NCBI RefSeq assembly: GCF_030272615.1 | Contig: NC_081410.1 | Coordinates: forward strand, 139,664,849 to 139,728,848 | DNA length: 64,000 bases | Reading direction: 5' to 3' | From: Cryptomeria japonica | Taxonomy: Eukaryota > Streptophyta > Pinopsida > Cupressales > Cupressaceae | Shown: positions 1 to 11,162 of the stretch, piece after piece | Layout: the number at the start of each line of letters is the position of its first letter | How positions within the stretch are numbered: position 1 is the stretch's first letter | Made by a program: the position numbers and the translations under genes | The notes under the pieces: model-generated | Databases searched by the model: none | Seen by the model: only the letters and a program-made list of their open reading frames with translations | What the model was told of the DNA's origin: nothing

Positions 1-2288
1 AAAATCAAATATCTAAGATTAGATCAAGGAGGTGAGTTTACATCTAAGAAATTTAATACATTCTATGAAGTGAATGGGATCAGAAGACAGTTGTCAGCAC
101 CCCGGACACCCCAGTAGAATGGAGTTGTAGAAAGGAAAAATAGAACTATCTTAGATGCAGCTAGAAGTATGTTATCAGAAGAAAATCTACCACATGTATA
201 TTGGAGAGAGGCACTAAGTACAGCAGTCTATACATTCAACAAAGTTCAAATCAAAGGTGAAACTGATAAGACCCCTCATGAATTATGGTTTGGTATTACT
301 CCTACTTTTAAATATTTCAGAATATTTGGAAGTAAATGCTATATTAGAAGAGATGAGTACATTGGTAAATTTGATCCTAGAAGTGATGAAGAAATATTTC
401 TTGGTTATTCATCTAAGAGAAAGGCATCTAAATGTTTTAACAAGAGATTGCAGAAAATTGTTGAGAGTACAAATGTGAAGATTGATGAACAATACAGAGG
501 AACTTCAAGGTACATAGACTCTGAACTGGTAATACAGATACTGACAAATGAACCTACAATGAATACACTAGTACAAAATGAAGACTCAGTTACACCGGTA
601 TCATCTAAAAATTCCACAGTAACTGAGGAACAACAAGAAACAAAGACACCCCGATATGTAAGATTGAACCACTCTGAAGATTAGATAATTGGGAACAAGT
701 ATCAAGGAGTCATGACTAGAGGAAGACTGGCAAATGAAGAGGTATGTCTTATTTCTCAATTGAACCAACATCAGTTAATGAGGCATGTGAAGATAAACAC
801 TGGATTAAAGCTATGGAAGAAGAATTAGAAAAAATTGAAAAGAATAACACATGGACATTAGTTCCCCGACCTAAAGACAAAAATTTAATTAGAACAAAAT
901 GGGTATTTAGAAACAAATTTATTGAATATGGTAAAGTAATCAGAAATAAAGCAAGACTAGTGTGTAAGGGATATTCACAGAAAGAAGGAATTGATTATAA
1001 TGAAACCTTTGCATTGGTAGCTAGAATTGAGGCAGTGAGATTATTCTTGTCTTTTACAGCACACAAGAACTACAAAGTATATCAAATGGATATTAAATGT
1101 GCATTTCTGAATGGAGATCTTGAAGAAGAAATTTATATTGAACAACCTGATGGATTTTCTTTGACAGATGAAAAGGATATGGTTGGTAGGTTAAGGAAAG
1201 CTTTGTATGGGTTGAAGCAAGCTCCAAGAGCTTGGTATGCTAGATTGGATAAGTATCTTTTGAAGATTGGTTTTTCTAAAGGTACTGTTGACAACAACTT
1301 ATACTACAAAGTGACTAATGATGACTTCTTGGTTATAGAATTTTTTGTTGATGATATAATCTTTGGAGGAGAAGATGGATTATGTAAAGACTTTTCTAAT
1401 GAAATGCAGCAAAAATTTGAAATGTCTATGATTGGAGAGATAAAATTATAAAATTCTTTTTAGGATTGTAGATTTCACAGACTGATAAAGGTATATTCTT
1501 GAGTCAATCTAAATACTTGAAGGAGTTACTAAAGAAATTTGGTATGGAGAACTCTAAACCGGTAAGCATGCCTATGACTACAACTGATAAGTTATCACTA
1601 AGGGATGAATCAACACCTGTTAATCCAAGTAGATACAAGTCTATGATAGGAGGTTTACTGTATTTGACACAAACAAGACCTGATATTATGAATGCAGTAT
1701 GTATTGTTTCAAGATTTCAGAGTAATCCTAAAGAAAATCACAAATCAGTAGTAAAAAGGATTTTCTAGTACTTACAAGGCATCACAAATCTTGGCTTATG
1801 GTATCCTAGAGATGAAAACTTTGAATTATGTGCATACACAGATGAAAACTAGGAAGGAGTTGTCGATGACAAAAAAAGCACCACCGGTGGAGCATTTTTT
1901 CTTGGTAGTAGATTAGTTTCTTGGTTGAGTAAGAAACCAAGTTGCACATCTTTATCAACAGCAGAATCAGATTATGTTGCAGCAACAACTAATTGCACAC
2001 AGGTATTATGGCTTAAGCAAATGTTGAAAGACATAAAGGTAAAATGCAAGGAACCTATAACTATTATGATAATATAACCTCAATTGATATAATACAACAA
2101 CAATTGATATATCTAAGAATCTGGTACTACATTCTAAAACTAAACATGTCTCTATCAAATTGAATTTTCTGAAAGAGAATGTTGAAGCAAAAGAAGTGAA
2201 ATTGGTTTATGTGAATACTAAAGAGCAGATTGCAGATATCTTTACTAAGCCTTTACTTAAGGAGACTTTTGAATATCTCAGAGATTAG
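1..2288 (+). pseudogene. pol: copia pol: integrase C-terminal half, RT, RNase H
   Basis: Integrase begins at base 1 in frame 1 (LRLDQGGEFTS, then SAPRTPQ-stop-NGVVERKNRT), giving the second Asp and the Glu of the DDE core; the TAG at 115-117 replaces a Gln. RT runs from about 744 ([51 protein letters not shown]). Its catalytic box reads FVDD where copia RTs usually have YVDD. A frameshift near 1450 leads into KYLKELLKKFGMENSKPV, then RNase H (CAYTDEN-stop, DDKKSTTGGAFFLGSRLVSW, STAESDYVAAT). The end of pol is recognisable as QIADIFTKPLLKETFEYLRD near 2280. At least two frameshifts and about five stops make it a pseudogene. Confidence 0.92.
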
Positions 2289-2405
2289 CTTGGGGTCATA
2301 CCCCCACTAGTAGAGACTTAGATATCTTTACTAAGCCTTTGCTTAAGGAGACTTTTGAATATCTCAGAGATTAGCTTGGGGTCATACCCCCACTGGTAGA
2401 GACTT
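2234..2405 (+). repeat. 86 bp tandem duplication over the pol 3' end
   Basis: Two nearly identical 86 bp units (2234-2319 and 2320-2405) each contain the last pol codons and the stretch tagcttggggtcataccccc. The second unit differs by only a few bases, so the duplication is younger than most of the decay around it. Because it lies after the functional end of pol it need not have inactivated the element. Confidence 0.9.
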
Positions 2406-2781
2406 AGATAGTTGATGTTTGTCATCAACCGATAGAATTAACAGAGAAATCTTTATTCCGGCTTTGATGAGGAGAGCTGCTTCTCAGGAGGAGTAGTTGG
2501 TATTTTTGTAATGAGTTGGTATTTTGTATTTGAATCTGGTTTTTGTATTGCTTTGGCATTTGATGTCAAAGGGGGAGAGATTGATATGGAAAAATAATTA
2601 AAAAACACTTGGAAAAGACATATTATTCCGAGGGGGAGAGAATGTTGCTTTGGAAAGAAATATTTTGATTTCTGGTTATGATCTCTTTGGGAGATTGTTG
2701 ATTTTTGGTTTTTGGCATTTCTATTTTGGCACTTTGATGGTTTTTCCATCTTGTGTTGCCATCAATACCAAAGGGGGAGAT
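2406..2781 (+). other. copia element 1, pol-to-LTR spacer with three purine tracts
   Basis: No credible ORF. Three AAAGGGGGAGA-like tracts occur here (near 2568, 2630 and 2770), each shortly after a sequence like TTTGATGTCAAAG or CATCAATACCAAAG. The last, at 2770-2781, directly abuts the LTR and is the functional polypurine tract. Repeated PPT-like tracts before the 3' LTR are a feature I associate with SIRE/Maximus-type copia elements. Confidence 0.75.
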
Positions 2782-3827
2782 TGTTGGTATTTTGGATATA
2801 TTGATATGGTTTTGTCATTGATGTCAACACTTATCAATACCTATCGGCACTTGAAGAATTGGTTATGTTCACCAGCAAGAAAGTGACTTATGCACAGTCA
2901 CCGGTATTTGGCTCACCGGCAAGATATATTGATCACTGACACTTGGAAAGACCTGAAGACTACTTGGTCATGTCGAAGACATCATTCAGACACTTTGTCT
3001 TGGTGATTTGTTCATTGATTTATTCGAGTTTGCATATTTTTTGTTAGCAACAAATAGGTCCAGGATATACATCGGCAGGCTTGTCTATTCTAGATCAGCA
3101 TGATACATCAAGAAGATGATTTTATTGTTATTGTAAATGCATTGAGCTGACATCATGCATCGGATATTGTTTTATTTATAATTGATTTTATTGTAATATC
3201 TTTAGAGCCGACCTACTTAATTGGTCTTCGGTTATTGTATAAATGTAAGATCTCATTTGTGAGATCAATATGTGATTAAGAAAAGGATTGTAATTCGGTA
3301 TATGCAAATATCAGCAGAGCCATACATGCAAACATCATTCAAGATTGAAGGAAGTTTTGAAGAAGGCATATCAGAGCTAAACCGGTATTGAATCCAGCAT
3401 ATGGAGATGCTACTTTGAGCAATACATTATCATTGGATTTAATCATCCAATTGTAGTCAGTGTAACTCTCATTTTGCGATTGAGTAGTGATCACTAGGCT
3501 CTTGGCCTTTCTGCATGTGTAGACCCCATATTGTACACACATACTATCTACAGTAGTATCATCTGATTGTGGTTAAGGTTTACCACCGTAGTTTTTCCCC
3601 TTATAGGGTTTCGACGTACAAATATTGGTGTTATGTGTTGTGGATGTTATTACCTTTCTGTTTGATGCATTAATCTTTACCGGTACTGCAATTAACTGAT
3701 AAACTATCTACCGACATAAAGTTTGGTTTATCAGTATTAAACATTAAGTCTGGTTAAATTAATTTTGGTTTGAATTTATTAGACAACTGATTCACCCCCC
3801 CCTCTTAGTTGTCTCTGGGACCTAACA
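2782..3827 (+). repeat. 3' LTR of copia element 1
   Basis: It starts TGTTGGTATTTTGG right after the purine tract and ends with CCTAACA, a TG...CA LTR of 1,046 bp. A TATAAAT motif at 3238-3244 is a candidate promoter. About 250 bp later comes a block (3478-3535: GAGTAGTGATCACTAGGC, then TTGGCCTTTCTGCATGTG) also present in the LTRs of A and B, probably R/U5. A poly-C/CT tract (TGATTCACCCCCCCCCTCTT) lies just before the end, as in the other three copia-type LTRs of this window. Confidence 0.9.
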
Positions 3828-3833
3828 GTACTA

Positions 3834-5381
3834 GTGTCATTCTTCTTCTTTCACTTTGCAGTACTGAATGTAGCTGAAGGTGTTGCTTTTGGTGCTTGCT
3901 TCTGTGATGGTATTTTGAATGTAACCTTCCTAACCAGTTGTTTTTTAGCCTCTACCTTTGTTTCCTCTATTTTCTTCCTTACAACCCTCTTGAAAGCCAA
4001 GGGTGTGTCATCCTCAGATTTAGACTTTTCTGTAATAGGCTCAATGTGTACTTCTGGATTCTTCCTCTTCCTGCCTTTCTCTGGGACAACATCAATTAAT
4101 GCTTTAATTCCTTGTGAAACCTTCTCAACAAATTTTCTAGCCTTTCCTTCCTTCTTCTCTCTCTTCTTCTAGTTGAACTCAGTTTAAACCTCTTGTGTTT
4201 TCTATTTTGTAGTACCACAAGGCTTCTCTGCCTCATCAATAGGTGCATCAATCAACATTTTTGCATAAGCCTCAAGGATCTGTGCATCCCACTTCATAGC
4301 CCATTTCCTCAATCCAAATCTTCTGGGGCTTAGACACTTCCATAAGCGTTTTATCCTTCTTTACCATGAAGCATATGTTAGTTGAATATTTTTCTACAAT
4401 ATGCTTAGGAACCCTTTCCCTAGAGTTCATAGATTTCTAGAACCCCTTAAAATATCCCCATACTTTATCATCTCTTTGACTGCCTAAAGTAGAAATGGAC
4501 TGTTTCAATTGTCTCCCTACCAGGATATCAAATGCCCATTGCCTCTTCCCAAAACGAAAAGTGTCATTCATGAAAAATAACATTAAGTAGACAATTAAGT
4601 TGCCATACCGAAAGGTTCCTTTCTTTTCACCTTTAATTTTCCCTAGGTTTATTAATAACTTATCTAACATCCAACCACATAGATCTAATTTCACATTTTC
4701 TCTCATCATTTTGTAAGCAGCGAAAATGCAGGAACTAGAAACAGAGTTCAGTCAGTTTGACTAAGTTACCTTATATTCGATGATCATGCTACCAAATCTG
4801 GTGTTCGTGTTGGTAATAGTGTTGATTCTCATAGATCTCCTATTAGATGTCGTGCCAGAGATTTTGTTGACATAATCATTTGAAACCTTTTTATCTGGGT
4901 GTTGCCCAACTACTGGTAAACCAGTGATAGCTCTAATGGCTTCCTTGGTGATCTTGTAAGGTCTATCTAACTAGATAAACTCCCCATGTACTCTTCTCAA
5001 AACATACCTAATTATCTCATCTTCAAATTTTGGGATGTCTAGAATGTCAGTAAACCCTAAGTCTTCAATGTGCTTGTATGTCAGTTTGATCTTTCCAGAT
5101 TCTCCCATCAGCTCACTCATGTACATGCCTTTCATTTCAGATGTTCCCAAGTCCTCAATGTGACAATGTATGTATGCCCTAACATCAACATAGACAACTC
5201 CCTTTGGAACACAGGAAAATGCTCCAACTGAATCTTCCAAGATAGTCACATGCGGATACCACTTGAAAATTGGCTTGGGGTGGTCATTGAACTCTACAAC
5301 AGTTGGATTGGCAACAAAGATAGGAATAGATGATGATCCTGCTTCCATGTTTAAAGATAAATACCTGTTGATCGCTTCCAA
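3834..5381 (-). pseudogene. Element A ORF2, unknown conserved protein (N-terminal part)
   Basis: Starts at a Met at 5381 (or the internal Met 11 codons on). The product is collinear with ORF2 of element B: shared blocks are ANPTVVE, VGAFS-x-x-PKGVV, YIHC-x-IE-x-LG, I-x-x-LGFT-[DE]IL-x-IP, VLRRVHGEF, T-x-EA-[IV]-x-A-[IV]-TG, then LGKIK-x-x-KKGTFR-[FY]-GNL and FKRVVRK. The C-terminal visible part is Lys/Glu rich with basic clusters. Several stops and at least two frameshifts occur (for example after HGEF near 4970 and around 4745). I do not recognise the family. Conservation with B shows it was a real coding sequence; whether it acts in transposition is inference. The rest was separated by insertion of copia element 1. 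Confidence 0.75.
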
Positions 5382-5794
5382 TGAAAACCCTTATCAAATT
5401 CTTTCAGTCATCAGTGAAATCGCTCAAGAAGAAATCTGATTGCTCTGAAATGCCTTTGATCGCTCTTAGTTTCTCTTGATAACTTTGAAATTGCTTTGAA
5501 TGCAAGGTGATTAATAATGAAATGAATTTGACCTTTTAACCTCTAAGAAAGACCCTAATCTTCTATTGACATTAATGACTGCCGGTGAAAGATACCAGAT
5601 CTCAAACAGAACATATCCATGCTAGATAAGCATCTCTAATGTCTAGAATATCTTTTAAAACCTCTTCCTGGGGCATATGCAACATCTTCATGAATTTTTC
5701 CTACCCATAAGGCATCTGCCTTAGTTACCAAATGAGCTACCTACCGGTGCAAGAATAACCTCCTCTGCTAGATAAGTAATCGGTGCATTTTTAT
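5382..5794 (-). other. Element A spacer between ORF1 and ORF2
   Basis: About 410 bases with no supported ORF. The matching spacer in element B (30448-30755) is also non-coding, so a several-hundred-base intercistronic gap appears to be part of the family design. How ORF2 would be translated (internal start, splicing or subgenomic RNA) cannot be read from the sequence. Confidence 0.55.
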
Positions 5795-6840
5795 CTAATG
5801 ATTGTTCTTCAGTCTTCCTAACCCATCTCTGAGTATGATCTTGTCGGATTTCAGTAACCTTCTCTTCCCATTCTCATTTGATCCTCCATTACCAACTGGT
5901 GGATTTCTACTTCTACAAAATTTAGCTATATGTCCAACCTCATTACATGCATAACATGTAACATTGTTCCTTTGAATTTCTTTTCTAAAATTGGTGAATT
6001 GCTTGACCTGCACTGATTAGCCATATGTCCAAATTTTCCACATGCATAGAATTTAACATTCATTCTGCAATTTTCTATCTTATGACCATACTTATTGCAT
6101 TTAAAACATTTACCAAGAGCAAAATCAGGATTTTGATTTGCCCTATTTCTACATTATCTAGCCATGTGACCAAATTTATTGCAAACAAAACATCTACCAT
6201 TAAATTTATAAGCATTAAATTTCCTTACCGGTGCCTTATGGTTTTGATCTTCATTAGTAGTACTGGAACTCTGTCCTTGCTCAAATCCAAGTCCACTAGA
6301 ATCTCCAATCGGCCTTTGTCTCTTCAATAACTCATCTAGTTGTGTTGAATTGATCTTGAATTTTTCTTTATACTCACTTGCAATAGTTGGATCTTCTCTC
6401 AAAATTATCATTTGTCTCTCAAGCTCTTGTTCATTAATCTGGGATTGTACTAAATTAGTTCTCAACGTATAATTCTCATGAGCCAACCTACCACATTCTT
6501 CAAATTTTTTCTTTAGGGATACAACAAGATTTTCTTCCTTTTTCTTCCAGTCTTCAATCTCTCTAGACATTCTCATAGTTATAGCTTGCATTTAATTTCT
6601 CATAACCTTGTTCTTCTGACTCAATTTCTGACATTGCTCCTTAAGTGCATTTTTCTCTTCATCATCCTAACTTTGCAAAAGTTCTTTCCTCCTAGCCTGA
6701 ACATGTGATAGCCTCTCTTGTAGGACAAGAATGAATTCCTTAGCATAATTCAATTCATCTTGTAGCTTTAAGTTATTCAAACTTTTAGCATCATAATCTT
6801 CAAGTGCCATCTCAAGTTGTTTCTCCAAACCCATGTCCAT
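5795..6840 (-). pseudogene. Element A ORF1: coiled coil plus four CCHC zinc knuckles
   Basis: The Met at 6840 is about 50 bases inside the PBS. Residues 1 to about 170 are heptad-like, rich in Glu, Lys, Leu and Gln (MDMGLEKQLEMALEDYDAK onward). They end in a segment with GDSSGLGFEQGQSS and PVRKFNAYKFNGRCF, followed by knuckles CFVCNKFGHMAR-stop-C, CFKCNKYGHKIENC, FYACGKFGHMANQC (first Cys lost) and CYACNEVGHIAKFC. Zinc knuckles mark a nucleocapsid-like RNA binder. No copia capsid (UBN2-type) region precedes the coiled coil. Stops lie within the coiled coil (two), at the TAA at 6154 and in a shift near 6000. The distal half of the gag of the copia at 43-45 kb has the same architecture. Confidence 0.8.
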
Positions 6841-6893
6841 AAATTTCGGATTCAGGATCTTCCTCAGGCTATAAAACTTCCTCTAAGGCACAA

Positions 6894-6906
6894 GGCTCTG
6901 ATACCA
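6894..6906 (-). other. Primer binding site (initiator tRNA-Met type), element A
   Basis: On the minus strand the LTR ends in CCAACA, then AT, then TGGTATCAGAGCC, the classic complement of the initiator tRNA-Met 3' end used by plant copia elements. This fixes both the LTR boundary (6909) and the element's orientation. Confidence 0.9.
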
Positions 6907-6908
6907 AT

Positions 6909-7656
6909 TGTTGGAATCCAATAACACTGAGAAGGGGGGGGTTGAATCAATGTTATACCAGAATAAACAATTTTAGCCTTATTAAAACATGCATACACCA
7001 ACCGATATACCAGTACATACATAATTGAAAGAAGTAAAGCAACCAATAAGCCAATCACATAAATGAGAATCATAACACATGTAATTATACATGGAAAACC
7101 TCAAAGAGAAAAAACCACAGTGGGATTTGTGACCCACAATATCAATCCACTAGCCACATGAAGAGATATTACAAAATATAAGGGGCCTGCACTTGCAGGA
7201 AGGCTTACAGCCTAGAGCACACTACTCAATCACAAATGGAGCCTCACTGACTATGTATAAATCTAAACTATAATCTGGAGAAGTGTTGAATTGCTAACAT
7301 AGCATCTTCTATGCCAGAATACAGTTCCAGTCTGAAACCCTAAACCCTTTACCAGAATAACCCTTACATAAATATCCTCACATACATAATCTCTCTGATA
7401 TATTTCACATTATATCATATTCACATATCCATCACCATATCTATCTCAAAATGATCTAATCCAACTGACCTATATACCCTATACAATTTATCATGCCTTA
7501 TGTCAACTTACAAAGATAATTATAATATCAAATTCCATGTCGACTAGATAACATAAATACATGAGTATCAAAAACAATTATCGATGTCGGATCCAAGATA
7601 TGTAGGCCTCCGATACCGATAACCATATTCTAAACTATGTCGGTCTACATTGCTGG
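6909..7656 (-). repeat. 5' LTR of element A, PBS-proximal part
   Basis: The LTR of A runs from 6909 (TGTTGG on the + strand, next to the PBS) and is cut at 7656 by the Tat element; it resumes at 25456 and ends at 25619 (GCCAACA), about 912 bp in all. It has the poly-C tract near the PBS end (GGGGGGGG at 6933-6940) and the GAGTAGTGTGCTCTAGGC block shared with LTRs of copia 1 and B. Only this one LTR of A is in the window. Confidence 0.85.
7652..7656 (+). repeat. Left target-site duplication of the Tat element
   Basis: GCTGG here and GCTAG at 25451-25455 flank the Tat element. They differ at one base, a transition, as expected for an old 5 bp duplication. Confidence 0.8.
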
Positions 7657-9211
7657 TGTAGACATCTAAAAATGGTCAATGCTTGTGGAGTCATACTTTA
7701 ACATTGGTGCATTGCCTTATTTTAGGGTTTTTGCGTCGCATTAACATTTCTTCTATGTTGCGCACTTGGTCTTTATCATTTGCGAGCATCGAGTCTTTCT
7801 TTTGCATTCTTCATTTGTCTCGCTTTAGAATTTGGTCTTAGCGATAATAATCTTCAGTCATGATTTTGGTCGATCTTATCCTGTTGCATCAATGTGCGTG
7901 CTCATTGAGCATATTTTGACAACGTCAATCCTAATCGATGATAGAATTAGGGTTTTGTCCTCTTGTCAATCTTGTCATCTTGCGATCGATTCGTCATCGA
8001 TCCTTATCAACTTGTCAATCTTGTCATTTTGCAATCGATTTGTCATCGATCGTTGTCCTTTTCAATCTTGTCATTTTTGCGATCGATTCATCATCGATCC
8101 TTGTCCTCTAGTCAATCTCATCAATTTTGTGATTGATTTGTCATCGATCATTGTCCTTTTCAATCGTGTCAATTTGGATCAATTATTCATTGTTCCTCGT
8201 CAATTGGTGCCTATCAATTTGGTCTCTTTATCAATCTTGCTCAATTTGTCAACCAATCTCAATCATTTATCAGCATTGGTCCCTTGTCAATCAAAATCAT
8301 GATCAAATCGACCCTACATCAATTATCTTTTGTCAAGACCTAATTGTCGTCCTTGCATTTCTAATTCATCTTCTAAGGTTTTATGATTTATTCATTTAAT
8401 CTTGTTTGTCATTTTCCCTCTAGGTTAAATAATTTATTTATTTATCCTAAGTCTTCTTGTCGCAATTAAATATTTATTTAATCGGCTAATTAATTCCTCC
8501 CTCTTTTTGTGAATTAATTAATGAATGAAAAATTATTAATTAATTTATCTAATTTTCCAATTTCCTAATTTCCAATTCATCTAATTTTCTATTTTCTCCT
8601 ATTTTTCTAATATTTCTCCTAATTTCATGGGAATGACATTTCAATCTTGTCATAATTTGTCATAATTTGTCAATCAATGAATTTTGCATAGCAATCTTGT
8701 CAATTTTGTCATAATTTGTCAATCAATCAATCTTGTATAGAATGTGTCAATTTTGTCATAATTTGTCATATTTGTCATTCTTGATTTGAAATTTTCTTTC
8801 AAATCTCTTCATGCTAATCTTGTCATCTCTCCAATTTGTCTATAAATTGGATGAATTTCTTCAATCAAAGGATCTGATCAATCAATTAATCACATTATCG
8901 AATCTAATCATATTTTTCAGAGAATCAATCACGCTTCTAGTATCCTTATGCTGCCATTTCATCTTGCTTTCATGCTATGCCTTTGCATTTGTAGGTGAGA
9001 TCCACAAACAAAGCAATTTGAAGGAGAAAGAAGGACAATGGAGAATTATGGAGGAGATATTCGCATTTGTGATGGTTTGCATTTGATTTGAATGTCTTGT
9101 TTTCGTGTCTCTATTGAATGTTTTAGGATTGTTATCATTGCAATTTAGTTTTTGTGATTGAGCTAGGCTAATATTTATATTGCTTTGATGATTTCCAAAA
9201 TCCTATCTACA
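7657..9211 (+). repeat. 5' LTR of the Tat element
   Basis: Starts TGTAGACATCTAAAAATGG and ends TTCCAAAATCCTATCTACA, 1,555 bp. The U3 side (7966-8190) holds four to five copies of a roughly 48 bp unit, each with a GATCGATTCGTCATCGATCC-like core; the middle (8380-8640) is AT-rich with repeated TTAATTAATT. Short ORFs in it (7832-8302, 8811-9086) recur in the 3' LTR but show no protein features and are treated as chance. Confidence 0.95.
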
Positions 9212-11162
9212 TTAATTGGTGAACCCGACATGAACCTAACCCCTTAACTATGTTTTTGAGTGCTTTTGAGCTGATTTGCAGGTGAAAACCCAAGAAATAG
9301 GGCAACTCAGGGCTTTCTAGGCACTTCTGCGCTTGTGTAGGAGGGATCTGCACCCATGTCAAGGCATTTTGCGCCTATGTCAAAGGGATCTACGCCTATG
9401 TCAAGGCATTCTATGCCTATGTCAAGGTATTCTGCACCTGTGTTGAGACATTTTGTGCCTGTGTAAGGCCAAAAACAGAGGTGAAACCAGTGTTTTTACT
9501 TGCAAATTACTTTGTTTTGCATTATGTTCTTATATTCTAGTTTTCTTTGGTACTGATTCTCTGTGCAGCACCTTGGCATTACATGTGACGAAGACTAAGA
9601 ATGAAACTACTAACAAATCTTATGCAGGACGTGGTCAAAGACTTCTATTAAAACACCTTGCATGTGATTTTTAAAGTAGTTGCACATTTAGTTTCCTAAA
9701 GGTTAATGAACACCATGCATGCTTTGATTGCTTTTAGTTTGATTGCATGTTTTAACCATTAGAATTGGTCCCACCTCCCGATTTTCCTGGCACTTCGCAT
9801 AGGCATTGGTGAGAGGGAATGACCCTAAGTGGTGACGGGCTAAAACCAAGCTCTTCCGAACCACTCTAAATAACTGTGGATGCAACGAAAGTTGTAGACA
9901 ACGGGTGCTGGAATGGTATTGCGATGATTTATTTGCCGAATCAATACCCACCCGAACGGATGCCCTTACTAGAAGCTCTTGTTTAGATGCCAAAAACCTT
10001 CTATCTGTTGGCTCAGGTGTTGTGATACGCCCATGCCGAAGACACCTCTCATGTACTCCTTAGTTAGAGATAGCAAGTTCTTGGGAAGTGATGCCCCTTG
10101 AACTTGAAGCTTGGTATGCCCGAGAAGTAAGTGCACTGTAAGGGGGAGCCAGTGCTACCAAGCGTTTAGCTATCCAGCTAAGTGTTGTATTTCGAGTAGA
10201 GGATTCAATAGATATTTCCCTTGCCAGCCATAGGATTTGTTGTAAATGTACTTGATTGTTTTGAGTCAAAGTCAAACAAACATTTTATCTTCCGTGATTG
10301 TCAAAGGTTAAATTAAAAACAAACTTTCAAAAGTGCTCATAATCAACTTGGATTTTCAAAATCAACAACCTTCAACTCAAAACACAATCCAAACAAAGGT
10401 CCAAGTTTGTCTAAGTATTCATCCAACATTTGAACATGGTCATCAACACATTAAATGTCTTTGTTTCAAAATTCATGTCACTTTAGGCTAGGTTTTGCAT
10501 AGTCCCATTTAGGTCATAAGGCATATTGTCATCTCCTTTCATTTTAGTCCTTTTCATTGCAAGCGTCCTCATTTTGCACTTAGGTCCAAGATCATTTCCC
10601 TAAGTTTGCATTTCATTGTCATATCCAAGACAGATTTCCATTTAGGTTGCATAGGTTGCATTCCGCATATTCCAAGTCATTGGTCTTCACATATCCTTAT
10701 CATTGCATTGTCATATCATATCCTTAGATCATTTTCATATCATATCCTAAGTCATTGTCATAATCATTGCTTTCTTGTGTGTAGTCTCAAAAACTAGGTT
10801 TTGTCATACTTGAGTAATCCAAATCTTTGAATAAACCCTAAGTCATTGTTAGGAAGTCTAGACCTTATCAAACTTTTTGTCTATTTGTCATCAATGTCAT
10901 TTGGTCAAACCTAGCTTAGTATCCAACAATATAGGGGAGACATTGTCATTTTGTCCTTTTGTCACTTGGTCCTTATGTCCTTTGAGGTCTAGACATCATT
11001 TCAATTTCCTAAGGGTCTCTTTTTTAGATTTGCATTCCAAAAAGTTTGTCAAAGTCTTGAAAAACAACAAAAACATAGGTTGCATTCTTGCCATAGGTTG
11101 CATTTTCGTCTATTTAGTTTGCATTTAGTTGCATATCATACATCATCCTTTAAATTTTTCAT
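9212..11162 (+). other. Long leader of the Tat element, with putative PBS
   Basis: Right after the LTR comes TTAATTGGTGAACCCGACATG (TGG at 9217), the expected PBS place, though I cannot name the tRNA. At 9330-9468 a roughly 23 bp unit like GCGCCTATGTCAAGGCATT is repeated about six times. A more GC-rich block at 9760-10250 is conspicuous against the AT-rich surroundings but has only weak ORFs on either strand. The rest (10280-11160) is T-rich, with repeated 'AAGTCATTGTCAT'-like phrases. No gene is supported. Confidence 0.7.
9330..9468 (+). repeat. About six imperfect 23 bp tandem units in the leader
   Basis: Units share CTGCGCCTATGTCAAGGCAT, with variants CTACGCC, CTATGCC, CTGCACC and TTGTGCC. 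Most variants are C/T or A/G changes within GCGCC, again pointing to CpG decay of an originally homogeneous array. Confidence 0.8.

Larger units (their letters stand above)
1..3827 (+). mobile_element. Ty1/copia LTR retrotransposon, 3' part (element 1)
   Basis: The window opens inside the integrase of a copia element that continues through RT and RNase H to a polypurine tract and a 3' LTR ending at 3827. Domain order (integrase before RT) is the copia order. The 5' LTR, gag and protease must lie to the left of the window. Directly after the LTR the sequence becomes the minus-strand ORF2 of element A, so this element most likely inserted into A and the rest of A lies further left. Frameshifts near 755 and 1450 and several stops make it inactive. 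Confidence 0.9.

Noticed and set aside
7966-8190. Regular spaced repeats that might suggest a CRISPR-like array
   Set aside because: The units are contiguous imperfect tandem repeats in a plant LTR without unique spacers; the window is eukaryotic.
7832-9086. ORFs of 70-156 codons in the Tat LTRs (also at 24015-25325)
   Set aside because: They recur because the LTR is duplicated, lie over tandem repeats and AT-rich DNA, and show no domain. Both copies differ in frame breaks.
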